In this document: positions 29,723 to 40,985 of the stretch, in pieces | Layout: every line of letters begins with the position of its first letter | How positions within the stretch are numbered: the stretch's first letter is position 1 | Source of the DNA: Euglena gracilis | Lineage: Eukaryota > Euglenida > Euglenophyceae > Euglenales | Direction: 5' to 3' | Assembly (NCBI GenBank): GCA_039621445.1 | Contig: CP154955.1 | Span: forward strand, 34,445,236 to 34,509,235 | Length of the DNA stretch: 64,000 nucleotides | Position numbers and translations under genes: made by a program | The notes under the pieces: model-generated | Seen by the model: the letters and a program-made list of their open reading frames with translations, nothing else | Database searches by the model: none | What the model was told of the DNA's origin: nothing

Positions 29723-30160
29723 AAGTTCGCCGCAGAGGTTTGTTGTTCCAGTCGTCCAAGACGTCTTCGAGGAGATTCAACATTGTTTCACTGGTTGTTG
29801 AAGTTCCAGAAGTTGGTGTTCCTGAAGGCAAGGTTAACCGAGTTCCTGGTACAGAACAGCATCTTCAACAGGAAGTTGTCATTCAAGCTGTGGTCAACAA
29901 GTTCCCAGTCGAGAATTCAACAGTTGTTATACTGGTTACTTGGTTGAGGAAGCTTGTAAGTGCTGCTGTTCACCTTGATGTCCAAAACAAGCTCCTGGTG
30001 CAGGCAAGATCTTCATCATCTTGCTGACCTGGTCCTGAACCCAGTGGTTGGTTTTCTGTTCTGGTTTCTTCAGTTTTGTTTGTCTTTTTGGGTTGGCCAG
30101 TGTTTCTCCCAGTTTTCAGAGCCAGCGGTTGAGTTTTTTTTTTGAAAGTGATCGGCAGAA

Positions 30161-31012
30161 ATGTCCTCCATTGAAGTTACAAGAATTGGAAAGCAAATCA
30201 GCCAGCAGCAGTCAGTCTGTGTTTACCCCTGTGAACCCCATCACCCAGGTTAAAACATTTCTGAAGCAAATTGTTGAACCAAATTCCAGCAACCCCAGCC
30301 AAAGTTCAACCGAAAGTTCAAGATTACCCCCTGTGAAATTACCAGAGTTTGATGGTGCAAATTGGCCAGAGTTTTTGAAAGATTTTGGCAGATGGTTGAG
30401 GTTAGCTGGTGCAATTGCATTTGGAAATGTTCAGAAAAAGGATTGGCTGTTGGAATGTTGCACCCCCAAGGTGAAAAAACTGGTTGAAAAAGTGATGGAT
30501 GAAAATGATGATTTTGAAAAAGTGCTGTTGGAAATTGCAAAATTGTTCCCAACACTGGAAAATGACATGACTTTGAGGTCTGCCATTGAGAAATTGCCAG
30601 CACTTTCACAGAACCCTGAACCCCAAGACATCAAAAAACTTTTCATTGAGTTGGACAATTTGATGGCCAGGTTGAGCCCCCAGGCCATGAGTGAACAGGA
30701 AAAGTTTTTGGTTTTGCAGAATCTAGAAAAGGTGGAATATCTGGTGGAAAAGGAAAAGGCAAAGGAAAAGGCAAAGGCAAGGGTGAAAGAAAAGTTGATG
30801 ACACCCCAGCCCCACGATTTGGAGCCACAATTCTCTGTCCATTTTGTCACAAAAAAGGGCATTATGAAGACAGATGTTGGTCAAAAGAAAAGTTTGAGAA
30901 AAAGAAGGCAGCCCAGAAGGGGGCAGGCAAAGGGACCCCTTCGGTTCAACCCCAGGGAGTGCAAACCCAGGTTACCCCCCAGGGTGAGAACCCCAAAAGA
31001 GAAAAGCTGATG
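30161..31012 (+). pseudogene. Element C gag
   Basis: A likely start ATG is at 30161, in a frame that shifts within about 80 bases to the main frame. The core has VKLPEFDGANWPEFLKDFGR, typical of retrotransposon gags. A second shift near 30735 leads to a Gly-Lys repeat and a zinc knuckle, CPFCHKKGHYEDRC, at 30836-30877. The product would coat the RNA in virus-like particles. Confidence 0.78.
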
Positions 31013-31014
31013 CT

Positions 31015-31572
31015 TTGCAGTTGCTCCAGATGGTGTGTAAAACTTATCTTTTGCCAGAGAAGGTTTATGGAAAGGAAATTCAAGCCATTTTGGACACAGG
31101 GGCAACCATTACTGCAGTTTCTAAGAGATGTGTTCCTGAGAATAAAATTCAGCGGAGTGCTGCGGTACCCCTGCAGATCGGCAACGGGGAGTACATCTTT
31201 TCCGAAGGGGTGTGTGAGGTATGTTTGGGAAAAACACTAAAGCTTAAAGCGGTTGTGGTTGAAACAAATGCCTTTGAGGCAGTTTTGGGGACTGACTTTA
31301 CCGAAAGTGAGTTTTTTGGAGGGTTGCTGACCAGACCCCCCAGAATCATCATCATCATCGAAGGTGAGGAGTTTTTACTTCAGAGCCATGATGGGGACCA
31401 CACCATCAAAAGAGTTTTCAGACTTTTCAAGACAGAAAGCTACACTTTGGTGAAGCCAGTGAAGTCAAAAGCTTTGGATGAATTGAAGATTTCTGAGGGT
31501 CAGATTTGCATTGATCTTTTTGCAAACCACCTGAACCACATACAGTCTTTGTACATGACAAAAGGGAATTGA
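31015..31572 (+). pseudogene. Element C protease and start of methylase-like domain
   Basis: ILDTGATITAVS with the active Asp at 31093-31095, then VLGTDF, is a retropepsin. The end, IDLFANHLNHIQSLY, begins the adenine-methylase-like domain. A TGA at 31570-31572 breaks the frame inside that domain, and homology continues in the same frame after it. Confidence 0.85.
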
Positions 31573-31578
31573 GCCTAC

Positions 31579-32667
31579 ATGTATTCATGGGAAAAGTTGT
31601 TGTGTGACATTGGTGCTTCCAAGTTTCTGTGGGCAAACCCCCCCTTCAGCCAACTAAGCAAAGTGGTGACTAAGTTGTGCCTTGAAGAAACAAAAATGGT
31701 CCTGGGACACCCAGACTGGGTGGACCAGTACTGGTCCCCCCTGCTGGAAAGGGTGACAGTGGCCAGGGTGAAAATTTCAAGTGGGGTTCCCTTGTTTGTG
31801 GGTAACAGGTGCAAAAAGGTGCTGCCCTCCCCCCTGTGGAACACTTTTGTGAGTGTGGTGGACACAGTGCAATTCAAAGTGGATTTTGAGCTTTTGGACC
31901 CCAGAATTGTCAGTTGGCTCAGGAAAGTGTCAAGAAATTGGAGTTTGGATGAACTGAGAGGTGAGATCAGAAAGTACCCCACAGTGGATGATGCAATTCA
32001 AGTTGATTTTCCAGATCTTCCTGATGTTCCTCCCCAGCAGCAGGCACCCCGTCCTGCTAACCCACCTGCAGACCAGCAAGTTTTTGAAAGTCCAAGTTTT
32101 CCATTGGAGAATGTTCCCCCCAAGGAATCAGAAGAAAAGGTGAAAGAATGGTTGGACAATGTGGTGGTGTTTGAACCAATGAATGAGCATGAAAACATCA
32201 ATTTTTTGGCTGAATTGACAAAGGACATTGAAAGTGAGCTGAGTCTTTTTCAGGACGTGAGAAAGGATGTGGAGGTGATGTTTTTCCAGCTGGCCCAGCC
32301 TGTGGAAGATGTGCAGTTTGCAAAACCTGTGAAGACCCCCAAGGCAACAATCAAGATGGATGAACTCAAAAGCATTTCCCAAGTTTTACATGAAAAGATT
32401 TGGACTTTGGAGGCCCAGAAAAAGGCTGATGAAAAAAGCAGCAAATTGTTTACTGAGAATCTGAGTGGAGAATTTGAGGAAGAAGTTGAGAAATTCAGAG
32501 ACCACCCCAGGTTGTATGAGCTTTTGGTGAAATTTTCTGATGTTTTTGGACCATTGCCCACAATTTCTGAGTCTTCCCCCCTGCCTGTTTTGATGGACAT
32601 TGAGCTGAAGCCTGAATGGGAAGGCAAAAGTGTTGGCCCATGCCCCAGGAGAATGAAAAGAATTTGA
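31579..32667 (+). pseudogene. Element C methylase-like domain and RT linker
   Basis: SWEKL, WANPPFSQLSKVVTKL and VLGHPDWVDQYWSPLL follow the protease. NPPF resembles motif IV of N6-adenine methyltransferases, and this block occurs in some DIRS and Ty3 polyproteins. A Pro/Glu-rich linker leads to the RT, reached by a shift at about 32650. Whether it is enzymatically active is unknown; the SAM-binding motif is not obvious. Confidence 0.6.
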
Positions 32668-33560
32668 CCTTCAGTGTGAAGAATTGCTAAAGTCAGGGTT
32701 GATTGAACAATTCCCAGTTGGTGAAATCCCCCAGGTGTGCAGCCCCACATTTTTGGTGGACAAAAAAGGGTCAAGTACCAGAAGGATGGTCATTCATTAT
32801 GGAAAATTGAATTCCAGAAGCAAGGCTCATGCAGGTTTTTTGCCAAACATGGAAATTCTGATTGAAAGTTTGGCCAAGTGTCGGTTCAAAAGTACCCTTG
32901 ACATGAGGAGTGGGTATTGGCAAATCCCAATCACAAAAAGAGCAGCAAATTTGTCTGCATTTTGGATTCCTTCAGGGAGGTGTTTTCGTCCAAAAAGGAT
33001 GATGTTTGGGTTGATGAATGCCCCAAAGATTTTTCAGGAGTTGATGGAAATTCTAACCTCCCAATGCAAAACGGACTTGAGGGTGAGAGAGATTTTGAAG
33101 GATGGACACTTGGCTTCTTTTTTCGATGACACAGGGGTTGGTGCAAACTCTGAGGAGGATCATTTGTATTGTTTTGGAAAAGTGGTTTGAAGTTTGCAGA
33201 AAGAACGAAGTGAGAATCAAATTGAGCAAATGTTCTTTTTTGAATCAGACCATTGACTATTTGGGTTTCTCGTTGGGATGGGGAATGTGGCAGGCAAACA
33301 AAAGGAACATTGAACCAATTCTGAGTTTTCGAGTTCAGAATCAAAGGGATTTGAGGCGAATTTTGGGAGCCATGAATTTTTATCGCAGACACGTGAAAGG
33401 TTTTACCTTTGACTCAGCCCCACTGACAGATCTTCTGAAAAAGAATGTGAAATGGAGGTGGACTGAAAAGGAGGAGAGTTGTTTGAATGCTTTGAAAAGG
33501 AAATTATCATCCCTTGATGTTTGGGTACCTCCAGGAGTTCGGGAGAGATTGTTTTGGTGA
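32663..33560 (+). pseudogene. Element C reverse transcriptase
   Basis: CEELLKSGLIEQ, SPTFLVDKKG, STLDMRSGYWQIPI and FGLMNAPKIFQ match the RT fingers and palm. The catalytic box is FFDDTG at about 33119-33136, in place of YxDD. A frame change at about 33180 leads to LSKCSFLNQTIDYLGFSLG and the connection domain (RRILGAMNFYRRHVKGF). Confidence 0.85.
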
Positions 33561-34051
33561 CTGACAGTTCGGATTTGGGAGGTGGTTCTGCTTTGTTTCA
33601 GTGGCAAACCCTCCAACAAACCCAAATTCCTGAGAATTTTGGAACAAGTGGTGTGAAGGTGGATGGGACCCTGAAAAACAACTACCCCAGTGAAATGAGG
33701 TTGGTGCCCTTGGGCCACTACAACTGGAAATGGAGTGAGGCAAGAAAAAAATACACCACCTGGGAAAAAGAAATTTTGAGTGGTGTGCTGACCATTGCTT
33801 CACAAACAAGGATTTTGCAAAATCTGCCAATTGTGTGGATGACAGACAATGAGGCAGCCACCTCTTTTCTGAAGGGTGAACCCCCCCTCAGCAAAAGGCT
33901 GAGAAGGATGTATGTGTTTTTGCACCAGCTCAAACTGAATATCGTTCATGTGGCAGGTTGCAGAAATGAATTGTGTGATTTTCTGTCTCGTGCTGATTTT
34001 GAGAACAAATATGAAATTCGTTTTGAGGAAGAAGCAAGGAACGCTTTTTAG
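33521..34051 (+). pseudogene. Element C RNase H
   Basis: VLVTDSSDLGGGSALFQ carries the first Asp, WEKEILSGVLTI the Glu, and VWMTDNEAATSFL the next Asp. The end, VAGCRNELCDFLSR, matches the final motif. It is shifted by one frame from the RT end at about 33555. Confidence 0.85.
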
Positions 34052-34131
34052 AAAATGGATGTGCAGCTTGACCTGTTTTTGCAGAAGATTTTCAGTTTGT
34101 CCCACAGAGTGCAAGGTCAGAAAAGGATAAT

Positions 34132-35019
34132 TTGAATTCACAGCTGAAGGATTTTTGGGAAAAAGTGGAGGTTTCAAAACCCTGTTTCATTGACAATGAG
34201 TTTTGGTTCAGATCTGCCAAGGCCATGTATTGTGAAGGAAAATTGGTTGTTCCATCTCATTTGTTGAAGGTTTGTTTGGATGAATGTCACAAGGCAAGCA
34301 ACCATGTTGGTGCTGAAAGGACTTTGTTGTTCTTTTTGAGCCATTTTCAGTCCAAGGTTTCCAAGAAAGACATGTTGGAAATTTGCAAGGCCATTGTGAT
34401 GACATGTGAAATTTGCACACTTTCAAAACAAAACCGCCCCAGTGACCGTGGGAAGGTGGGTTCTTTGCCGATTCCAACAGTGAGCAATGAAGTTTTGTGT
34501 TTGGATTTTGTGAAAATGGACCCCTACAATGGTTTTGATTATGTGCTGACTTTGGTCGACAATTTGTCCCATTTTTGCCAATTCATCCCCACACATAAAA
34601 CGGTAACCGGAGAAGGTGTTTTGAGGCTTATTTTGGACCGGTGGATTTCTGTTTTTGGAAAACCATCCGTTGTGAGGTCTGACAACGACGTGCGATTCAG
34701 ACAGCCCAGTGGTTTTTACCAGACAGCCTTTAAGGCTCTTGACGTGAAATTATCGTTTTCTCTACCCCGGAACCCCAAATCAAACGGTTTGGTTGAAAAC
34801 GTCAATAAAATGTTCTTGCAGAATATGCGAGCTTTGAGTCTGTCTTCCAAGGACAAAAATTGGGTTCAGCTGATCCCGTATTGCACATTTTTGATGAATT
34901 CACAGATTTCCCCCACAACAATGTTGTCACCCCATGAAATGTTTTTGGGCAGACTAGCTTGGAGGTTTGAATTACCCCCAGAACCGGTGACAAACCCAGA
35001 CACTCATTCCTGGCTTTAG
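34132..35019 (+). CDS. Element C integrase
   Basis: The zinc module (HKASNHVGAERT, then CEIC) precedes a core with D in LCLDFVKMD, D in VRSDNDVRF and E in NGLVENVNK. The ORF stops at 35019, and the conserved GPYxV-type region follows at about 35185-35215 in another frame. Confidence 0.88.
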   Translation: MNSQLKDFWEKVEVSKPCFIDNEFWFRSAKAMYCEGKLVVPSHLLKVCLDECHKASNHVGAERTLLFFLSHFQSKVSKKDMLEICKAIVMTCEICTLSKQNRPSDRGKVGSLPIPTVSNEVLCLDFVKMDPYNGFDYVLTLVDNLSHFCQFIPTHKTVTGEGVLRLILDRWISVFGKPSVVRSDNDVRFRQPSGFYQTAFKALDVKLSFSLPRNPKSNGLVENVNKMFLQNMRALSLSSKDKNWVQLIPYCTFLMNSQISPTTMLSPHEMFLGRLAWRFELPPEPVTNPDTHSWL

Positions 35020-35428
35020 ACCCAGATTGAAATTCAAGAAAGAGCTTCCCAGAGATTGAAAGAATCGAGGAAAAAAGATTTTGATAGTGCCAACAAAGGG
35101 AGGGTACCAGCAAAAATTCAAGAAGATGACTACGTTTTGGTGCACAACAAAAGATGGCCAAACAAATCATGGCCCAAGCTTTCCCCCCCTGGCAAGGACC
35201 TTTTCGGGTTCTGAAATCGAGGTTCAATTCAGTGCAAATTGCAAGTAGTCCATCTTTGGGAGGGGTCATTGATGTTTCTTTGGGTTTGTGCAAAAAGTGG
35301 GAGGTTGCTTTGAATGAAGAAAGTCTTTTGGAAGAAGACCCAGGCCTTTTGACCGGTGATGTGGTTGTGGGAGACCCAGTGGAGGGTGACACCCCCATGC
35401 CAGACCAGGGAGGGGACCCCCCCTTCAG

Positions 35429-35640
35429 ATGTCAGAAGAAGAACAAGCGCAGCTGGGTTTTTACAATGTTTACAAGATTTTGAAGCACAAGTTCCAAGGG
35501 GGATGGAAATTTTTGGTTTGGTGGGAGAATTTTCCGGCAAGCAGCAGTACATGGGAGCCTGTGGCTTCCTTTGTGCAACCAGGAGGCAGAATGAATGAGG
35601 TTTTCAAGAATTATTGTGTGGATCACAATTTACAATCGAT
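35429..35640 (+). CDS. Element C chromodomain
   Basis: VYKILKHKFQGGWKFLVWW followed by TWEPVASF is a chromodomain at the integrase C terminus. The reader aromatic positions are partly kept, as in many chromoviruses. Confidence 0.78.
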
Positions 35641-36134
35641 CCTACGCCAGGCGCTCAGAATGTTTTGCGGCGTTTCAGAATGTGAATGGGGGTTCTCAAG
35701 AGACACCCTGGCCTCCCCCCAAATGTTTTGATCGTGCTTTCAGTCACGCGGGAGGAAAGTCAAGCCCCCCAGGGGGCCTTTTGGATGGTTTTTCGGGTCA
35801 GGAGACACCAACCCGCCTCGCCATGGGTGGATTGTTGTCTAACCTTTGAAGGCTTTCAGTCACAAACCTGCCATTGATGCGAGGATTTTCGCCCAGGTTT
35901 GTGTTACCTTTGAATGGCAAGCCAACCACGAAGTGAAGGGGCCACGGTGAACGTCGGAAGTAACCTCTTTTACCTTCCTTTGTGTTGCCATTTGTTGTTC
36001 TGAACCTTTTTTGTGGACAATTCGTGTTGAACACCATGTATCCGTGCTTGAGCACAGTAAAGCAATTTTGTTTGTGGTGTGATGCCGTTTGGTCCTGCAC
36101 TTTTGGTGCCGCGTCCTCCGGCATGGGGGGCGTG
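35641..36134 (+). other. Element C 3' untranslated region
   Basis: No gene. A purine stretch (gcatggggggcg) at 36121-36132 directly precedes the LTR and is the likely polypurine tract. Confidence 0.6.
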
Positions 36135-36340
36135 TGCGAACTATTTGCCTGACCGCTTACCTTACCAACTGCCGAACTGACTTTTGTATTCCTAATTTCA
36201 ACTTTACCCCCGCAGACTGCTGGCTCTTGTGTTATGTCTTCAAATTGATTTGTGATTACGTCTTTGGGACAATTGGGATATCAAGAAAATTGGGAATCCG
36301 AGGATTTCAAGAAAAACAAAAGAATATTCTGAGACGTCCA
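36135..36340 (+). repeat. 3' LTR of element C
   Basis: 206 bp, starting TGCGAACTATTTGCC and ending GAGACGTCCA, followed by GTTAG at 36341-36345. Confidence 0.93.
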
Positions 36341-36771
36341 GTTAGTACTTGCTTCCGAAGTTGATGAACTTAGCGAGAAGCAAATGCCCGAACAATTGGA
36401 TGCGGTTTTGTTGCGTTTCACACCATCCCTCGTGAAGGATATCCACCGCGAGGAGTTTGCGAGGCATGAGATGACTCTTGCCCAACGTTGGAATTATGTG
36501 TCAAAGCAACTCAAGCTCACACAAGTTTTGGGACAAATACAGTCCGCTTTTCCAAACGCATCCCACCGCGGGAATTCCTGCGGGTGCGGTTAATGCGTTG
36601 CACAAATCACCCACGTCACCAAGATCACCCACCACTGGACCAAGGCACGGATAAACTGTGCTTTTTATGCAACAAATCTGGTCACATGTCTCGGGAATGC
36701 CCGAATCTCGATGCGCGAAAAGCGTATTAAAGCGTATTAAAGCGTATTAAAGCGTATTGGGAGTCCAAGGG
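36341..36771 (+). pseudogene. Element A-type gag fragment, continued
   Basis: It resumes the gag reading with LASEVDELSEKQ, LAQRWNYVSKQLKL and the zinc knuckle LCFLCNKSGHMSREC. It ends after a decamer repeat at about 36771, where LTR sequence begins. Confidence 0.85.
36721..36760 (+). repeat. 10-bp repeat, four copies
   Basis: agcgtattaa occurs three times in a row, followed by agcgtattgg. The element A counterpart has one copy. Confidence 0.95.
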
Positions 36772-37002
36772 GACTGTGGAAACCACAGCTGGTAAGATCG
36801 TGGCAGACCCTTCTGCCATCTGCCCCTGGACACGTCAGCACTTTTCTCTCCTTCCCCCAAAGGTGCTATTCCTTTGTTTCGTTGTTCACAAGTTTGAAGA
36901 TTTGGTTCGTCAGAGGGAAAAACCCTCAGAACAACTGAACTTGGCTTCGGAAGAAACATCTGAAGCCTTTGCATTGTGCTTTGCCTCTTGGGGAATTGGA
37001 AG
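36772..37002 (+). repeat. Element A-type LTR fragment (sense on plus)
   Basis: It matches A LTR about 2955-2725 inverted, without the TG start or the end. It is joined directly to the gag fragment, so a deletion or rearrangement took place here. Confidence 0.78.
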
Positions 37003-37675
37003 AGGCGCTTACCTCCTGCAGACGATTTCCGTCCGCATGGATGCTTCCATCCAGAGCTCGTGTGTACAACAGTCACGGTTTCATCCCAGGGCTGTTTAGT
37101 GGTTTCCGCTACCAGTGTGTGATTCTCCAAGGGTGTCCAGGCTCCATGAAGGCGCTTACCTTACATGGGGCTGGTAATGCCGTTTCGGCATTATATCCTT
37201 TCCAACCGCCAGTGATCATGGCGGGAGTACAGGAGGTCTTCCACCAGCACCATTTGGAATTGCTGTGGTGGTGGCCTGTCCGCGAGCCAGGTTTCTGGCG
37301 ATTAGTAATCGAATCCAGGTGCCACCCAGTCCCGAACCCGTCCTTCGGGGACTGTCAGCTTGGTTACACTCTCTCTTTCCGCGAGGAACCACTGCAGCTT
37401 CTCCCAGTATTTTCTGGGCAGAGTGGCTGGCCAGATGAAGTAGTTCATCCCAGGGTGATTGGCTGACACCTGCGGGGCATTCCCCAGGCGGAAGTCAATT
37501 GGCATCAGGTGCGCACATTCCGCGCGGACTGTATGGGGTCGTAATACGGCCCCAAGCCAGTCTTTCAGGGTAACCCGTGGTTTTCGGGTGGCCATTGTGG
37601 CAGGCACCAGCGACCGTTATGGTCCTGGGTTGTGAACAGACGGAAAAGTATCTTTTCCTTGTCCGCCGTCAGCCA
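37003..37675 (-). pseudogene. Element A-type extra-gene fragment, C-terminal end
   Basis: It matches 3683-4402 and carries WKDWLGAVLRPHTVRAECA-type residues and ANHPGMNYFIWPATLPRKYW on the minus strand. The orientation is opposite to the LTR and gag pieces beside it, so it was inverted during rearrangement. Confidence 0.8.
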
Positions 37676-37798
37676 CCCTCTCCTCCCTACTTTCCCCCCA
37701 CCCCGCAAAGCTGTCGCCGGCAGTTGGTTCTGTAAGTAGGCTTTTGTTTCCTAGTGCGGATATGACCTCCTAGGATCCCTCTCCGGGTATGACCAGGA
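37676..37798. repeat. Inverted piece of element A 3' region
   Basis: Reverse complement of about 3365-3503 (gacagctttgcgggggtggg region), abutting the previous fragment. Confidence 0.75.
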
Positions 37799-38083
37799 TC
37801 ATTGGTGTAGAAACAAATTTTTCTCGGGGAAGGCGAAACTTCTGAAAAAAATTTTCAAGCCACGGTAAAAGAAAACTTCTAACTATCAAACTATTCACCT
37901 CCACTAAAGGACATGGATTGCCACGAGCAACTGCTGGGAGGCAAGCTGGGACGAAACTAGTGGGCCAGTGCAAAGGTCAAAGAGCGTGCTGTGTTTTTAA
38001 AGATGAAGTCATCAAGTAAGGTGTCTAGGTCAAGGGAATACAAATCTTCCTTAAACACATTGCACAAATCAAAATGATTCAAA
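37799..38083. other. No gene seen
   Basis: AT-rich sequence between A fragments. It may belong to the hAT piece that follows. Confidence 0.4.
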
Positions 38084-38278
38084 CTAGCATGGAAAAGAAA
38101 CGGACCTCAAAAAAATGGGGGGGATCGCATCTTTGAAAGAGATTTTGTAAACCACTTTTCCATGCTGTCCAAGGCGTGCTTGTCCAACTTGGGAGAGAAG
38201 GTAAGTTTTCAAACGCTGCAGGGTGGAGAATGAACGTTCGGTGGTTGCATGGTTAAATGAACAAAAGGGGAAAACCAC
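38084..38278 (-). pseudogene. hAT transposase C-terminal dimerisation fragment
   Basis: NHATTERSFSTLQRLKTYL is the hallmark of the hAT dimerisation domain. After it the frame drifts (a shift at about 38200). Only this end of the transposase is present. Confidence 0.7.
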
Positions 38279-38394
38279 TTTTTGTTACTCCAAAGATTTT
38301 TCCCATTCATAAGTAGGTTGCGCACAAAGGCAAAAGCGACAGGCTTTTGCAGAACGTCCCAAAAAGGTAAAAAGGGAAAGCTTTGGACGCACAC
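38272..38394 (+). repeat. Element A-type LTR end fragment
   Basis: It matches 2588-2707 inverted, including gttactccaaaga and gggaaagctttggacg, with scattered changes. Confidence 0.78.
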
Positions 38395-39454
38395 TCCCCC
38401 CAGGGGCAAGAAGCCACGTCGCCAAGTCGGAGCAGCATCTTCAGCCGCTCCAAGTGGGGCCTACTTCGTCGGCACTGCCTCACAGCCCAACGCACCAAAA
38501 ACATTACCAAGCCGAGCAACACCGCCGGCGAGCAAAGCATGGCCTCGCAAGGTCTTTGTGATTCGCCCTCGGTGTCCCACCTCGGTTTTTCTTCGAGGGT
38601 GTGTCCCGGGGCCCGGGGTCCTCGCTTGAGACAAAAAAAAAAGGCCAGATGGCCCCACCCCCACACCACCCAAGAAGATGCAACCGAGGGGGGACCATCA
38701 GGTTCCAGCCACCGACTCGGTCGACTGCTGGAAGGAAGGAAGTGAAGAGAAAAACACGGTGCATGTAAAACCTAGCCACGGGTTCCATCCAGGGGTTTTT
38801 TTTAGTTGTGGACCTCAGGGGGGGGGGAGGCGGGGGTAGGGTGGGTGGGTCCGGACGAGCCCCCCCCCCGGGGGGTCCCCCGGGGAGTCCCCCGGGGGGT
38901 GGGATGTACTTATCGGCGCCGCAGGCGCCGAAAAAAAGCTATTTTTAGCACTTTTCGCGATTTCTCGGCCATTTTTTGTGGGTCCCCCGGGACCCTCCCC
39001 CCGGGGGTGGGTGGGTGGGGGCAGGGATGGATGGGAAGCCTTGAGGGGGGGGGGGTGGGTCGGACCCCCCTCCCGACACGGAGGGGGGGGGGTGGGCCAG
39101 ACCCCCCCCCTCCTACATCGAAACTGAGGGGGGGCCGAAATTTTTTCGATTTCATGGACGGGCAAAGGGCCGGAAATTGGGTTAAAATCGGTCAAAAACC
39201 CCTGATTTTTCTTTGAAAATCGATCCAAAAATGCTCATTTTTTGAATTTTTTTGAACATGTTTTTGGGGGAAAACACCAACACATCAAAAAACGGGCAAT
39301 ATGGCCAAAAGTCAGCAAAACGGGTGTTTTTTGCTGATTTTCCGGCGCGCAGCGCCGGAAGAAAATTTTCTGCTATTTTTGGCACCTGTCAAGGGGGGGG
39401 TGGGGGGGCTCCTGACCCCCCCTCCCAAAATCTGGGGGGGGGGGGTGGTCTGGA
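38395..39454. other. G/C-run-rich sequence
   Basis: Runs of eight or more G or C, a self-complementary ccccggggggtcccccgggg block at about 38870-38900, and hairpins at 38914-38930 and 39340-39360. ORFs here are side effects of composition. Confidence 0.5.
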
Positions 39455-39506
39455 CCAGGTTTTGAATAGTGCTGAGCTCTTTATAAGCGCGCCCCCACCC
39501 CTTCAT

Positions 39507-39827
39507 TGACCCCGGCCCGGCGGCCCGACGGCCCGGCAGCCCGGCGGCCCGGCCGGCGGCCCGGCGGCCCGGCCGGCGGTCCGGCCGGAGGCCCGGCGGC
39601 CCGGACGGCGGCCCGGCGGTCCGGCCGGTGGCCCGGTGGCCCAGCGGCCCGGGCGGCCCGGCGGCCCGGCGGCCCGGCGGCCCGGCGGCCCGGCCGGCGC
39701 CCCGGCGGCCCGGCGGCCCGGCCGGCGGCCCGGCGGTCCGGCCGGCGGCCCGGCGGCCCGGCGGCCCGGCGGCCCGGCGGCCCGGCGGCCCGGCGGCCCG
39801 GCCGGCAGCCCGGCGGCCCGAAAAACG
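39507..39827. repeat. GGCCCGGCC-rich array
   Basis: About 320 bp of repeated cggcggcccggcc units, almost entirely G and C. All six frames are open, which produces false ORFs. Confidence 0.95.
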
Positions 39828-39935
39828 CTCGTTTTCGGATTAAAGCAGTTTTTCTGGGTCCGCGAGGCAAAAAGGCCAAAAAAACATCGTTTCGAGCAAA
39901 AAAAATTTTTGGGATTTTTTCGACTTTTTTGATCC

Positions 39936-40357
39936 GGGGTGATGATGGCCATCCGGGGTCATGATGGCCATCCGGGGTCATGATGGCCCTCCGGGGTCAT
40001 GATGGCCATCCAGGGTCATGATGGCCATCCGGGGTCATGATGGCCATCCATCACGGGTCATGATGGCCATCCGGGGTCATGATGGCCATCCGGGGTCACG
40101 ATGGCCATCATTGGTCATGATGGCCATCCGGGGTCATGATGGCCATCATTGGTCATGATGGCCATCGTTGGTCATGATGGCCATCCGGGGTCATGATGGC
40201 CATCCGGGGTCATGATGGCCATCCGGGGTCATGATGGCCATCCGGGGTCATGATGGCCATCATTGGTCATGATGGCCATCATTGGTCATGATGGCCATCC
40301 GGGGTCATGATGGCCATCCGGGGTCATGATGGCCATCCGGGGTCATGATGGCCATCA
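39936..40357. repeat. 19-bp minisatellite, about 22 copies
   Basis: The unit ggggtcatgatggccatcc contains the palindrome ATGGCCAT. A common variant has attggtc in place of ggggtc. Confidence 0.95.
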
Positions 40358-40985
40358 ATGGGTCGGCGGTCCAAAACGGGGCGCTGGCGGGTCGAAAAAC
40401 GCTCGTTTTCGGCTCCAAAACAGTTTTTCTGGGTCCGGGAGGCCCAAAAACATCGTTTCGGGCAAAAAAAATTTTTTCGATTTTTTTCGCCTTTTTCGAC
40501 CCGGATTTGACCCAAAGTCAATGGGTCGGCGGCCCAAAACGGGGCGCCGGCGGGTCGAAAAACGCTCGTTTTCGGCCCAAAAACAGTTTTTCCGGGTCCG
40601 GGAGGCCCAAAAACATCGTTTCGGGCAAAAAAAATTTTTTCGATTTTTTTCCACTTTTTCGACCCGGTTTTGACCCAAAGTCAATGGGTCGGCGGCCCAA
40701 AACGGGGCGCTGGCGGGTCGAAAAACGCTCGTTTTCGGCTCCAAAACAGTTTTTCTGGGTCCGGGAGGCCAAAAAACGTCGTTTCGGGCAAAAAATATTT
40801 TCGATTTTTTCCGACTTTTTCGACCCGGTTTTGACCCAAAGTCAAATGGGTCGGCGGTCGAAAACGGGGCGCTGGCGGGTCGAAAAACGCTCGTTTTCGG
40901 CTCAAAAACAGTTTTTCTGGGTCCGGGAGGCCCAAAAACATCGTTTCGGGCAAAAAAATTTTTTCGATTTTTCGACTTTTTTGGC
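40358..40985. repeat. 163-bp tandem array, 4 copies
   Basis: atgggtcggcgg recurs at 40358, 40521, 40684 and 40846. Single related units occur at 39826-39930 and inverted at about 54700-54960 and 55530-55640. Confidence 0.93.

Larger units (their letters stand above)
29517..36340 (+). mobile_element. Element C: complete Ty3/gypsy chromodomain element
   Basis: LTRs of 206 bp (29517-29722 and 36135-36340), nearly identical, start TGCG and end CGTCCA. They are flanked by the duplication GTTAG at 29512-29516 and 36341-36345. The internal order is gag, protease, methylase-like domain, RT, RNase H, integrase, chromodomain. Several frameshifts and stops make it inactive. It sits in the gag of an A-type copy, so it is younger than that copy. 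Confidence 0.95.

Noticed and set aside
29723-29745. Self-priming site for element C
   Set aside because: AGTTCGC after the LTR is complementary to seven bases at the LTR start, but that is U3 rather than the start of the transcript, and seven bases is weak.
39481-39981. Long open frames rich in Pro, Gly and Arg on both strands
   Set aside because: They come from the GGCCC-rich array, which has no stop codons in any frame.
39936-40357. Regular short repeats that could suggest a CRISPR array
   Set aside because: The 19-bp units are contiguous with no unique spacers, and the sequence is eukaryotic. It is a minisatellite.
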